DNA of 64,000 nucleotides from Streptacidiphilus sp. 4-A2 (GTDB lineage Bacteria; Actinomycetota; Actinomycetes; Streptomycetales; Streptomycetaceae), in NCBI GenBank assembly GCA_014284505.1, contig JAAFYY010000001.1, positions 1,922,001 to 1,986,000 on the forward strand, given 5' to 3'. The position numbers and the translations under genes are program-made. Below, in pieces: positions 37,081 to 46,191 of this stretch. How positions within the stretch are numbered: position 1 is the first letter of the stretch; the number at the start of each line of letters is the position of its first letter. The notes under the pieces were generated by a model. That model was not told the DNA's origin and did no database searches. It saw only the letters and a list, made by a program, of their open reading frames with translations.

Positions 37081-37851
37081 CACCTTCGAAGAGCCCTTCG
37101 GGAGCAGGTCACGGGTACGGGCGTGGTCGAACCGGGGCGCCATCCGGGGGCACCCCGGGGCGAAACGGAACAGGCGGCATCCGGCAGCGTTCGGGACGGG
37201 GTCGCCACGGCGGGCGGCGGCCGGCGGCGCGCCGGCCGGGCAACGGAACCACGCGGGCCGTCGCGGCGCCCCGCGGCCGCTCCTTCCGGTGGGCGGCCGC
37301 CGGGACCCGAAGCAATCACTGCGGAATCGGGTGTATCCGGGGCGAACCTTTGCCTCCGGATCGCCGTCCCGCCGCCGATTCGACCGTCATCGAATTCGGC
37401 TCGTTCGCGCAAGGCACGTGCGGACGAATACCACCGGGAGACGCCCTCCCCCGCGCCGCGCGACAGCGCCTCGACAACTAACGTCGCCGCAGGTCAGATG
37501 GCATCCACCGGGGCACCTTCGACTGAACCGGGGAAGGCTTCCGGAGATCCGGGCGCGCCATCCCCGGGTCTTCAACATGTCGATGTCCGAGCTTTTCCCT
37601 ATTGTTCACCTTTATCGTTTCTTTACCAGACCTCTTCTGTTCATCTTCTGGTCACCGCCGGTATGGTCATGCCCACTTCAGCACCGCAGATCTTTCCCGG
37701 TCCACGGTGAGCGCGAGCCGCGTTCACCCGCCCGAGCCACTCATGGACGAGGCGCAGGACCGGCTTGCCCGCAGCGCCGCAAACTGCTCCCTGCGCGGCC
37801 GGCAAGGCACCAGCACAGTCAGTGCCCATCTGACGACGACAAGGTGTGACC
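37081..37851. other. Long divergent intergenic region
   Basis: About 770 bp lies between the SARP gene and the glycosyltransferase operon. Open frames here have no family sequence and poor codon bias. The stretch 37575-37650 is AT-rich for this genome (runs such as ttttccctattgttc and atcgtttctttacc) and is a good place for a rightward promoter. I see no RNA gene, hairpin or repeat that I can support. Confidence 0.4.
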
Positions 37852-40349
37852 ATGAGCTCCGTTCTGCCCGGAAACCGGGAGTTGCTCGACCAGGAACTGG
37901 ACGAGGCCCCCTGCTCAACCCGCGATCGGCCGACACCGCGATACCCCCCGAGCACCTGACCGTGGTTCTGCCCACGCGTGACGAACAGCTGACCATCACC
38001 CCGCTGCTGCACCGGCTCAGCGAGCTCTTCCGGGACCAGCCGGTCGAGATCCTGATCGTCGACGACAGCGACACCCCCGACTGCCCGCGGGCGGCCGAGC
38101 AGGCCGCCGACGGGCTCCGCATCCCGGTGCGGATGCTGCACCGGGAACCCGACCCGCGGCGCGGAGGCCTGGCCACCGCGGTCCTTGAGGGATTCCGGCT
38201 CGCCCGCGGCGAGTGGGTGCTGGTGATGGACGCCGACCTGCAGCATCCCCCGGAAGCCGCGGCCGGCCTGGCCGCGGCCGCCCTCGGCCACGACTACGAC
38301 CTCCTGGTCGGCACCCGGTACACGGGCGGCGGCTCGGTGGGCGACGGGCTCGACGGCCCGGTGCGGGTCATGGCCTCACGCGGCGCGACCCGCCTGTGCC
38401 GGCTGCTGTTCCCCAAACGCCTGGCCACCGTGACCGACCCGCTCTCCGGGCTGTTCGCGGTGCGCCGCGCGGCCGTCGACCTGGGGCGGCTCAAGCCGAC
38501 CGGCTTCAAGGTCCTGCTGGAGATCCTGGTACGCCACCCCGAACTGCGGGTGGCCGAGGCCAGCTACCGTTTCGAGCCGCGCGCGGCCGGCGGTTCCAAA
38601 GCCGGTCTCGGCACCGTGATCGACTATCTGCGCCATCTGACCCGGCTGCGGCTGTCCAGGCTCAGCGGCCAGATCCGGCAGGGCGGAAAGCTCTCCTCGT
38701 CCTGGGTGCGGATGCTGGGCTTCGCCGCGGTCGGTGCCACCGGCATCGTGGCGAACAACCTGGCGCTGTGGCTGTTCGTGCACTCCCTCGGGGCCCCCAG
38801 CCTGCTCGGCGCGGCCCTGGCCACCCAGGTCTCCACCTCGTGGAACCTGCTGCTGCTGGAAGCGGTCGTCTACCGCGGACAGGGCCAGGGCCGGCTGCGC
38901 GGCCGCACGGCGCGCTTCTTCGTCCTCAACAATGTGCTGATGCTCGGACGGCTGCCGGTGCTGTGGCTGTTCATGCACCTGGGCGTGGGCCTGCTGACCG
39001 CCAACACGGTCACCCTCGCGCTGCTGTTCCTGCTGCGCTTCCTGATGAGCGACCGGGTGATCTACGGCGTGGGCGGGGAGGGCGGCCGTACGCCGGTCCG
39101 CCTGCTGGTCGACCTCGCCGCCACCACCGCCACGGACGGATCCGCCTCCTCCAAGCGCTCGCGGCACCTGCCCTACCGCTACGACATCGCCGGCGTGGTC
39201 CGCATCGGTTCCCAGATCATGCTGCCCGAGCTGGAGTTCTTCCGGGCCCAGTGGACCGGTGAGGAAGAGCTCGACATGTCGGTCCGGGTCGCCAGCATCG
39301 GCCGGCGCGGGCCGCGGCGGCGGGCCAAGCTCACCGAGCGGGCCGAGACCACGGCCGGCGCGGCCGCGGGCTCACGCGTCCTGGACTACGAGGAGCACCT
39401 CGGCCGGTTCGGCTCGAACTTCCGGATCACCCTCGGGGAGCGGGTGGACATCGAGGTCGGGCCGTTGCTCGCGCGTTCCCCGCACGTCGTGTACACCAAC
39501 ATCGTCGAGGCGCTGCTGCGCTTCGTCATGGTCTCCCGGGACCGGATGCTGCTGCAACTCGGCCTGCGTGGAGATCGACGGACACGGCGTGATGCTCTCC
39601 GCCCTCACCGACACCGGGAAGACCGGAACTGTGCTGCGGCTGCTGCGCGAGCACGGCGGGCGCTTCCTGTCCGACGACATGACCGTCATCGACGCCCAGG
39701 GCAACGCCTACTGCTTCCCCAAGCCGCTGACCATCAGCGCGCACACGCTGCGGGCGGTGCAGGCCGACGACCTGACCCCGCGTGAGTGGCGCAGGCTCCA
39801 GTTGCAGAGCCGGCTGCACTCGAAGTCGGGGCGCTCCTTCGCGGTCGCGCTCAGCCGCTTCAACCTCCCGATCATCGGCATCAACGCGATCGTGCAGCGC
39901 CTGGTCCGCCGCCCAAGTACACCGCGGACCGGCTGGTGGCCTGCGGGTTCGGCGCCGGTGTCCGGGTCGGGGACCTGTTCGTCATCGAGCGCGGCGAACC
40001 GCGGCTGGCGCCGCTCGATCCCGCGGAGACGGCCGACCGGCTGATCACCAACACCGACGACGCCTACGGGTTCCCGCCCTTCGAGAACCTCGCACCCAGC
40101 ATCGCCATCGGCGGGCTCGAATACCCGCAGTTGCGTGAGCGGGAGCGGGAGATCCTGGAGTCGTTCCTGAAGCACAGCCGGGCGCGCGTGCTGGCCTCGA
40201 ACACCTTCGGCTGGGCCGACGAGATCGCCGCACTCGTCCTCGGCGGGGACGACCTGCCCGACGCGCGGGAGGCGGCGCTGCTCGCGGCGCAGGCCGCCGA
40301 TGCCTGGCCCCGGTGGGCGGCGGCGCTGGCGGATCGGCAGACCGCGTGA
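37852..40349 (+). CDS. GT2 glycosyltransferase / GtrA membrane / HprK-like ATP-binding fusion (frameshifted)
   Basis: ATG at 37852 (MSSVLPGNRELLDQELDEAP) is followed by a missing C near 37915. Residues about 35-270 are a dolichol-phosphate-mannose-synthase-like GT2 (VVLPTRDEQLTITPLLHRL, ILIVDDSD, GEWVLVMDADLQHPPE). About 285-410 is a GtrA domain with four membrane segments (MLGFAAVGATGIVANNLALW, TSWNLLLLEAVVYRG). From about 560 on comes an HprK/PqqD-associated kinase-like region. It has P-loop ALTDTGKTGTVLRLL and FLSDDMTVIDAQGNAYCFP, and runs to RWAAALADRQTA at 40349. Indels lie near 39570 and 39915. It probably transfers a sugar to polyprenyl phosphate and flips it. The role of the P-loop domain is unknown. 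The next gene starts inside its stop codon. Confidence 0.8.
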
Positions 40350-41941
40350 CCCTGGAACTCTCCGCATCCGGGACCGCCCGGAAACCCGCTCCACGGACGG
40401 CGGTCGCGGTGGCCCGCTCGGCGGCAGGACGTTTCCTGCCGCCGGGCGCGGTGCTCGCGCTCGCCGCCTGGCTGCGTTTCCGGCAGCTCACCGCGGTCGG
40501 CTTCAACAGCGACGAGGCCGTGTACACCGGCAGTGCCCAGGCGCTGAGCGGTCACACCGGCCTCGAATCGATGTTCCCGGTCTTCCGGGCGCACCCGATC
40601 CTGGTGCAGCTGATCATCGCCCAGGCCCTGCGGATCAGCGACAGCGACTGGTCGGCCCGCGCGGTGACCGCGGGCTTCGGCGTGGTGACGGTAGGGCTGA
40701 CCTACCTGCTCGGCCGCCGGCTCTACGGCAGGGCGACGGGTTGCACCGCCGCCGGGCTGCTGGCCGTGATGCCGTACCACGTGGTGGTGAGCCGGGAGGT
40801 GCTGCTGGACGGGCCGATGACCTGTTTCGGCGTGCTCTGCCTTTACTGCCTGGCCCGCGCCACCGAGGACGCGCCGCGGCGCTGGGCCATGGCGGCGGGC
40901 GCCGCGCTCGGCCTGTCCCCCTGTGCAAGGAGACCTCGGCGGTGTGGGTGGGCAGTGTGTTCGTCTTCGGGGCGATGGGGGCGGCCGGACGGCTGAGGCC
41001 GCGTCAACTACTGCTCGGACTGGTGGTGTTCACGGGGGTCTTCCTCACCTACCCGTTGGCCGTGCGGTTGGCGGGGGCGTCCGGGACCGGTCAGAACTTC
41101 CTGCTCTGGCAGTTGCTGCGACGCGCCAACCACCCGTTCTGGTTCTACTTCAGCACGCTGCCCGGGGCCGTCGGCGTGGCCGTGCTGGTGCTGGCGCTGC
41201 TGGGCCTGGTGCTCCGGCGACGGCTGCTGGGCTGGCGCGAGCGCCTGCTGCTGGCGTGGATCGCGGTCCCGGTGGCGTTCTTCACGCTCTGGCCGGTCAA
41301 GGGCTACCAGTACCTGCTGCCGATCGCCCCGGCCCTGGCCGTGCTGGCTGCGCTGCCGGTGGCCGCGCTCTGGCACGCCCGGAAGCGGCTGGGGATCCGG
41401 CCAGGATCGGCCGCGCCCGGCCGGGCGCGGCGCGGCGCGGCCCTCTGTGCCGGGCCGGCGCTGGCGCTGGTCGCGATGGCGACCCTGCTGGTGCCGACCT
41501 GGCGGCAGACCGACCCCTCGGACTCGACGGCCTTCCTGGCCGGCACCGGCGGTCTGCCCGGCGGACGCGAGGCCGGCCGGTGGATCGCCGCGCACCTGCC
41601 GCACGGCGCCGAACTCCTGGGCAGCGGACCGTCGATCGCGAACGTCCTGGAGTACTACAGCGGCCGCGAGGTGGGCGCTGTCGGTGTCCAGCGATCCGCG
41701 GGACCGCAATCCGGTGTACCGGCCGGTCCCCAACCCGGACCTCGCCGTACGCCGGGGCGAGTACCAGTACCTCGTCTGGGACTCCTACACCGCGGCGCGC
41801 ACGCCGTATTTCGCCTCCGAACTGGAGAAGCTCGTGAACAGGTACCACGGGACGGCCGTCTACACAGGGACGGTCACGGTGGCCACCAAGGCCGGCCCGG
41901 CCCCGGTCCCGGTCATCATCATCTACGAGGTGCATCCGTGA
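40346..41941 (+). CDS. GT39/ArnT-like polytopic glycosyltransferase (frameshifted)
   Basis: GTG at 40346 overlaps the previous TGA. The protein begins VTLELSASGTARKPAP and has a first loop with FNSDEAVYTGSAQALSG, where the acidic pair matches the catalytic loop of lipid-linked sugar transferases. Many hydrophobic segments follow (VTAGFGVVTVGLTYLLGRRL, LLLGLVVFTGVFLTYPLAVR, LLPIAPALAVLAALPVAALW). A C-terminal extracytoplasmic part has AGRWIAAHLPHGAELLGSGP and NVLEYYSGREVGA. Indels occur near 40920 and 41685. It likely uses the polyprenyl-phosphate sugar made by the preceding protein to modify a wall polymer or protein outside the membrane (inference from family and overlap). Confidence 0.82.
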
Positions 41942-43351
41942 ACCGCCTGCCACCCGCGCGCCCGCGCCGACCCGGCTGGTGCCGCCGCGCGGCTCTGACC
42001 GTGTGCGCGGCCCTGCTGCCCGTCGTGGGGCCGACGGGCCTGCTGCCCAGGGCCGACGCCCAGCCCGTGACGACGACCACGCCGATCAAGCACTTCATCT
42101 ATCTGATGCAGGGCCCGCGCAGCTTCGACAACTACTTCGGCACCTATCCCGGGGCCGAGGGCTTCCCGGCCCACGCCTGCCAGAGCGCAGGCAAGGGCCG
42201 CCCCTGCGTCGCACCGCACCCGCTGCACGGCCTGCCCACGGCCGGCCTGCCCGGCACCGACGCGGGCCTGGTCTCGGCGGAGGTGGACGGCGGCCGGATG
42301 GACGGCTTCGTCAGTGCCTACACGGACCAGGGCCGGCCCGGCGCCGACGCCATGGGCTACTACAACGCCACCGACCTGCCGACCGACTGGGCCGCGGCCG
42401 ACCGCTACGTGCTGTTCGACCAGTTCTACTCGGACGCGCAGTACGGCACGGTCGCCAACCGGTCCTACTGGGTCGCGGCGGCCGCCCCGGACGGCGACCG
42501 GCTCCCGTCCGGCGGCTACGGGAACCTGCAGACCATCTTCGACCGGCTCGACGCCGCGGGCATCAGCTGGAAGTTCTACGTGCAGAACTACACCACGAAG
42601 AACACCTCCGCGGGCCCGGCCACCGACGACCAGGCGGCCCGGGTCCCGCTGCTGGACTACCCCGCTTCCTGGACGACCCCGCGCTGCGCGGTCACATCGA
42701 GGACCTCAGCCAGTACTACACGGCCCTCGCCGACGGCAGGCTGCCGGCCGTGGCCTATGTGGCCAGCTCGGGACCGGACGAACGCTCCGCGCACTCGATC
42801 ACGGCCGGACAGCGGCTGATCCAGACCATGGTCAACCAGCTGATGGTCAGCAAGTACTGGGACTCCTCGGCCTTCTTCTGGTCCTACGAGCAGGCCGGCG
42901 GCTGGTACGACCAGAACCCGCCGCCGAAAACCGCCGCGGGCAGCCTCGGCCTGCGGGTTCCGGCGATCCTGGTGAGCCCCTACGCCCGGGTCGGCGCGGT
43001 CGACTCGACGCTCTCCGACCCGGAGAGCGCCCTGCACTTCATCGAACAGAACTGGGGGCTCGCCCCGCTCACCGCACGCGACGCCCACGCGGCCGGCCTC
43101 GCCGGCGCCTTCGACTTCGCTGCCGGGCCGCGGCGGGCGGACCTGCTGCCGGGCCCCGCGTCGGCCCCGGCGCCGCTGTCCGCGGCCGTGGTCCACAGCG
43201 GGACCGCGATCACCCTCTACACCCTGGTCGCGACGCTCTGCGCGGTCCTCCTCGCCACCGCGGCCGCGGCCGCCGGGGTCCGCCGGCTGCGCCGCCGGGA
43301 CGGGGCCGGGGGCCGGCCGGTCCCCGGGCGGACTTCGGGAGACAGCCGTGA
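41938..43351 (+). CDS. Secreted phosphoesterase family protein (PF04185-like), membrane-anchored
   Basis: GTG at 41938 overlaps the previous stop. A signal peptide (RRAALTVCAALLPVVGPTGL) precedes IKHFIYLMQGPRSFDNYFGT, the opening motif of bacterial phospholipase C/acid phosphatase-like phosphoesterases. Further family pieces are QFYSDAQYGTVANRSYWVA, AGISWKFYVQNYT, FFWSYEQAGGWYDQ and LRVPAILVSPYARVGAVDST. A C-terminal membrane segment (TLYTLVATLCAVLLATAAAA) ends in a basic tail. The usual Glu-Asn of the ENRSFD motif is Gly-Pro here. Indels occur near 42660 and 43310; the last frame ends RADFGRQP at 43349. It may cleave a phosphodiester in a surface polymer. Confidence 0.82.
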
Positions 43352-44811
43352 ACAAATGGAAGACCTCCATGGCCGCGGCCAGTGGCGTGCTGGTGGTGCT
43401 GAGCCTGACGGCAGCGGTCACCCCCTACGGGCAGGGCGTCTCCTTCGCCCGGCCGGTGCCGACGGCGTCGGGGCCGGGCAAGCGGCCCACGCCGAGCCCG
43501 GGCGGCTCCGCCCCGGCCGCGCCCACGGGCACGCCCACGCCGTCGCCCACGACATCACCCACGTCATCGCCCACGCCCAGGCCGTCGCCGAGCCCGACCC
43601 GCCCGCATCCGCACAAGAGCTCGCGCCCGCACCCGCACAAGCACCCGCGGCCCCATCCCCACAAGCACCCGCGACCGCACCCCCACAAACATCCGCGGCC
43701 GCACCCCAAGCGCAAGCCCTGGCCGGTCACCCTGGTCCTCAGGACCGTGCCACCGCTGCCCGGCGTGGAATTCAGCCTGGACGGCACCCGGTACACGGTC
43801 GGCCCGCAGGGCACGGTCAGCGTGACCATGGAACACGACCGGACCCCGCACACGCTCGCCGTGCTGAGCACGAACGTCGACCTCGGCAGCCACCACTACG
43901 CGTTCTACCGCTGGACCGGCCAGCCCTGGCCCGACGAGGCGTACCAGCCCACGGTGACCGCGCTGCCCTGGCGCGCCGACCACACGATCGAGGTGTCCTT
44001 CGCCGCCGAGTGCAAGGTGACCCCCTCGTTCACCGACCAGAACGGGCGGGCCATCGCGCCGGCCTCGCTCAGTTCCGTCCAGGTGCAGAGCCAGACCGGC
44101 CAGGACTACCGGCTGCCGCTGAGCGGCGCCGCCTGGCTGCCGTGCACGGCCCCGACGCTCACCCCGTCCGGTCCGCAGAGCCGGCCGGTCAGCTACCGGC
44201 TCAAGGAGCTGGTGTCCGAGGGCGCCAACATCGCCAATGACGGGCAGGAGTCGTTCACCCCGGTCAAGGACGCCCACCCGATCCTGACCGGGTACTACTT
44301 CAACCTGGCGGTGCAGGTCCAGGACGCCTTTCTCGGCGGATCGGCGGGCCGCTCGGTGACGCTGACGCTGCCCGACGGGCGCACGGCGGCCGCGCGGCTC
44401 GATGCCGCAGGACAGGCCTCCTTCGAGCACCTGCCGCGGGCGTCCTACTCGGTCAGCTCGACCGGGGGCGGCGTCGCGATGGCCAAGACCATCCGGCTCT
44501 CCCGGGACGGCACCGTGGCCCTGCGGATGATCAGCGACGACGATCTCGGGCTCGGCCTGCTCTGCCTGCTGCTGTTCCTGCTGGCCCCGTTCACGCCCGC
44601 CGCGGTGCGCGCGGTGCGCCGCCGCGGGACCACGGGCCCCACGCCGGGCGGGGCCGATCCGGGCGGGGCCGATCCGGGCGGGGACCCGGCGGGCCCGGGC
44701 CCCGGGCCCGCACCCGTCGCACCCACCGGCGCCGGACCTGATGCCGAACCCGGCGCCGACAGCGGCGCACCTGCCGACGCACCGCAAGCGGGAACCGAAC
44801 CGAGGAGCTGA
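43348..44811 (+). CDS. Surface protein with His/Pro repeat and single membrane anchor, unknown function
   Basis: An intact 487-residue frame begins at GTG 43348, overlapping the previous stop. A signal segment (MAAASGVLVVLSLTAAVTPY) is followed by a Pro/Thr/Ser-rich spacer. Then comes an array of HPHK units (about residues 86-120). A body with beta-rich, carboxypeptidase-regulatory-like segments follows (VEFSLDGTRYTVGPQGTVSV, SVTLTLPDGRTAAARLDAAG). A membrane segment LGLGLLCLLLFLLAPFTPAA lies near residue 400, and the Gly-Asp-Pro-rich tail is cytoplasmic. The Pro-rich spacer should cross the cell wall. The His array could bind metal (inference). I know no named family. Four-gene overlap ties it to the sugar-polymer operon. 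Confidence 0.75.
   Translation: MNKWKTSMAAASGVLVVLSLTAAVTPYGQGVSFARPVPTASGPGKRPTPSPGGSAPAAPTGTPTPSPTTSPTSSPTPRPSPSPTRPHPHKSSRPHPHKHPRPHPHKHPRPHPHKHPRPHPKRKPWPVTLVLRTVPPLPGVEFSLDGTRYTVGPQGTVSVTMEHDRTPHTLAVLSTNVDLGSHHYAFYRWTGQPWPDEAYQPTVTALPWRADHTIEVSFAAECKVTPSFTDQNGRAIAPASLSSVQVQSQTGQDYRLPLSGAAWLPCTAPTLTPSGPQSRPVSYRLKELVSEGANIANDGQESFTPVKDAHPILTGYYFNLAVQVQDAFLGGSAGRSVTLTLPDGRTAAARLDAAGQASFEHLPRASYSVSSTGGGVAMAKTIRLSRDGTVALRMISDDDLGLGLLCLLLFLLAPFTPAAVRAVRRRGTTGPTPGGADPGGADPGGDPAGPGPGPAPVAPTGAGPDAEPGADSGAPADAPQAGTEPRS
43605..43715 (+). repeat. In-frame tandem repeat encoding HPHK units
   Basis: Four units of about 21-24 bp encode Arg-Pro-His-Pro-His-Lys with His-Pro or Ser-Ser spacers, then a fifth degenerate HPKRK unit. 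Copies differ at third positions, so the array is not a very recent expansion. It is purely coding and not a CRISPR. Confidence 0.85.
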
Positions 44812-44818
44812 CACCACC

Positions 44819-46045
44819 GTGAGTCGCATCGCACCGCACCGGCTGCCCCGACGGGGGCTGTTGTTCCTGGTGATCGCCGCGCTCGGGTTCGCGGCACTGG
44901 CCGCGGGCCTGGCCACCCAGTCCGGCGGGTCCTCCGCGGCACCGCAGAGCTCCGGCTCGTCCACGCCCGGCGAGCTCGCCCCGCTGCCCGGTTCCGTCGC
45001 CTCCAGCGGCAACGCGCTGCCGCTGTTCGCCTACTACTACATCTGGTTCAGCCCGGACTCCTGGCGGCGGGCCAAGCTCGACTACCCACTGCTCGGTGAC
45101 TATTCGAGCAGCAACCCGGCCGTCGTCAAACAGCAGATCGAGTGGGCCAAGGCGGCCGGCATCCAGGGCTTCATCGTGAGCTGGAAGGACACCGCCCTCA
45201 ACGACAGCCGGCTGCAACTGGTGATGCGGATCGCCGCCCAGGAGAACTTCAAACTGGCGATGATCTACCAGGGACTCGATTTCACACGCAAGCCGCTGCC
45301 GGAGGCGGAGGTCGCCAAGGACTTCCGGACGTTCGAGACGACGTACGCGCCCAACCCGGTGTTCTACAAGGTCGGCGGCAAGGCGCTGACGATCTGGAGC
45401 GGCACCTGGGAGTACAGCGCGGCCGACGTGCAGGCCGTCACCAGCCCGCTGCGCGGGAAGCTGCTGGTGCTCAACACCCAGAAGAGCGTGGCCAGTTACA
45501 ACCAGATCGCCGCCTACACCGACGGCGACGCCTACTACTGGTCCTCGGTCGACCCGCAGACCGACAAGGGATATCCGGAGAAGCTCCAGCAGATGGCCGC
45601 GACCGTGCACGCCCACGGCGGCTACTGGATCGCCCCGTTCGCCCCCGGCTTCGACGCCAAGCTGGTCGGCGGCACCGGAACCGTGCCACGCGACAACGCC
45701 CAGGTCCTGCGCACCGAGTACACCGCGGCCGTGGGCTCCTCCCCGGACATGCTCGGCCTGATCAGCTGGAACGAGTTCAGTGAGAACTCGTACATCGAAC
45801 CGTCCAAGGAGTACGGGTACTCCTACCTGGACGCCGTGGCCCAGCTGCGCGGCGCCACGGTCCCGGCCGGACTCCAGGACATCGACTCCAGCGCCCAGTC
45901 CGGGACCCAGGACAGCGCCTGGCCCGACGCGCTGCTGCTCGGCGGCTGCGTCCTGATCTGCGCGGGCGCGGCCGGCTTCGCCGCGGCGGCCCGCGCCGCA
46001 CGCCGCAGGCCAGGCCCTCCGCGGGCCGGCGGGTGGCAGGAGTGA
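44819..46045 (+). CDS. Membrane-anchored glycoside hydrolase family 99/71-like protein
   Basis: GTG at 44819 has GAGGAG 11 bases upstream and lies 7 bases after the previous stop. The N-terminal membrane segment (GLLFLVIAALGFAALAAGLA) is followed by a Ser/Pro linker and a barrel-like domain. It starts PLFAYYYIWFSPDSWRRAKL, then GIQGFIVSWKDTALNDSRLQ, KLAMIYQGLDF, GGYWIAPFAPGFD and LGLISWNEFSENSYIEPS, resembling endo-mannosidase-type GH99 proteins. Glu of WNEFSE and nearby acids are candidate catalytic residues. A second membrane segment (ALLLGGCVLICAGAAGFAAA) and a basic tail end the protein. It may trim the glycan built by the operon. The frame is intact. Confidence 0.75.
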   Translation: MSRIAPHRLPRRGLLFLVIAALGFAALAAGLATQSGGSSAAPQSSGSSTPGELAPLPGSVASSGNALPLFAYYYIWFSPDSWRRAKLDYPLLGDYSSSNPAVVKQQIEWAKAAGIQGFIVSWKDTALNDSRLQLVMRIAAQENFKLAMIYQGLDFTRKPLPEAEVAKDFRTFETTYAPNPVFYKVGGKALTIWSGTWEYSAADVQAVTSPLRGKLLVLNTQKSVASYNQIAAYTDGDAYYWSSVDPQTDKGYPEKLQQMAATVHAHGGYWIAPFAPGFDAKLVGGTGTVPRDNAQVLRTEYTAAVGSSPDMLGLISWNEFSENSYIEPSKEYGYSYLDAVAQLRGATVPAGLQDIDSSAQSGTQDSAWPDALLLGGCVLICAGAAGFAAAARAARRRPGPPRAGGWQE

Positions 46046-46191
46046 TGCCGGCTCACGGCATATGCACAAGACATATCCCCGCGCGACGGCTCCACCGGCT
46101 CCGACGAAGATCAACCGGCGCGGGCGGTCCGGACTCGCCGATAATGGGTTCAACGCCTCAGATGGGTTGAAATCCATCAGCGAGGAGCGAG

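Noticed and set aside
43605..43715. Regular repeats that could suggest a CRISPR array
   Set aside because: They are contiguous in-frame coding repeats (HPHK) with no spacers and no cas genes nearby.
46046..46062. Short hairpin ATGCCG/CGGCAT after the GH99-like gene as a terminator
   Set aside because: A stem of only 6 bp and no U tract; too weak to call, although some terminator may lie in 46046-46191.
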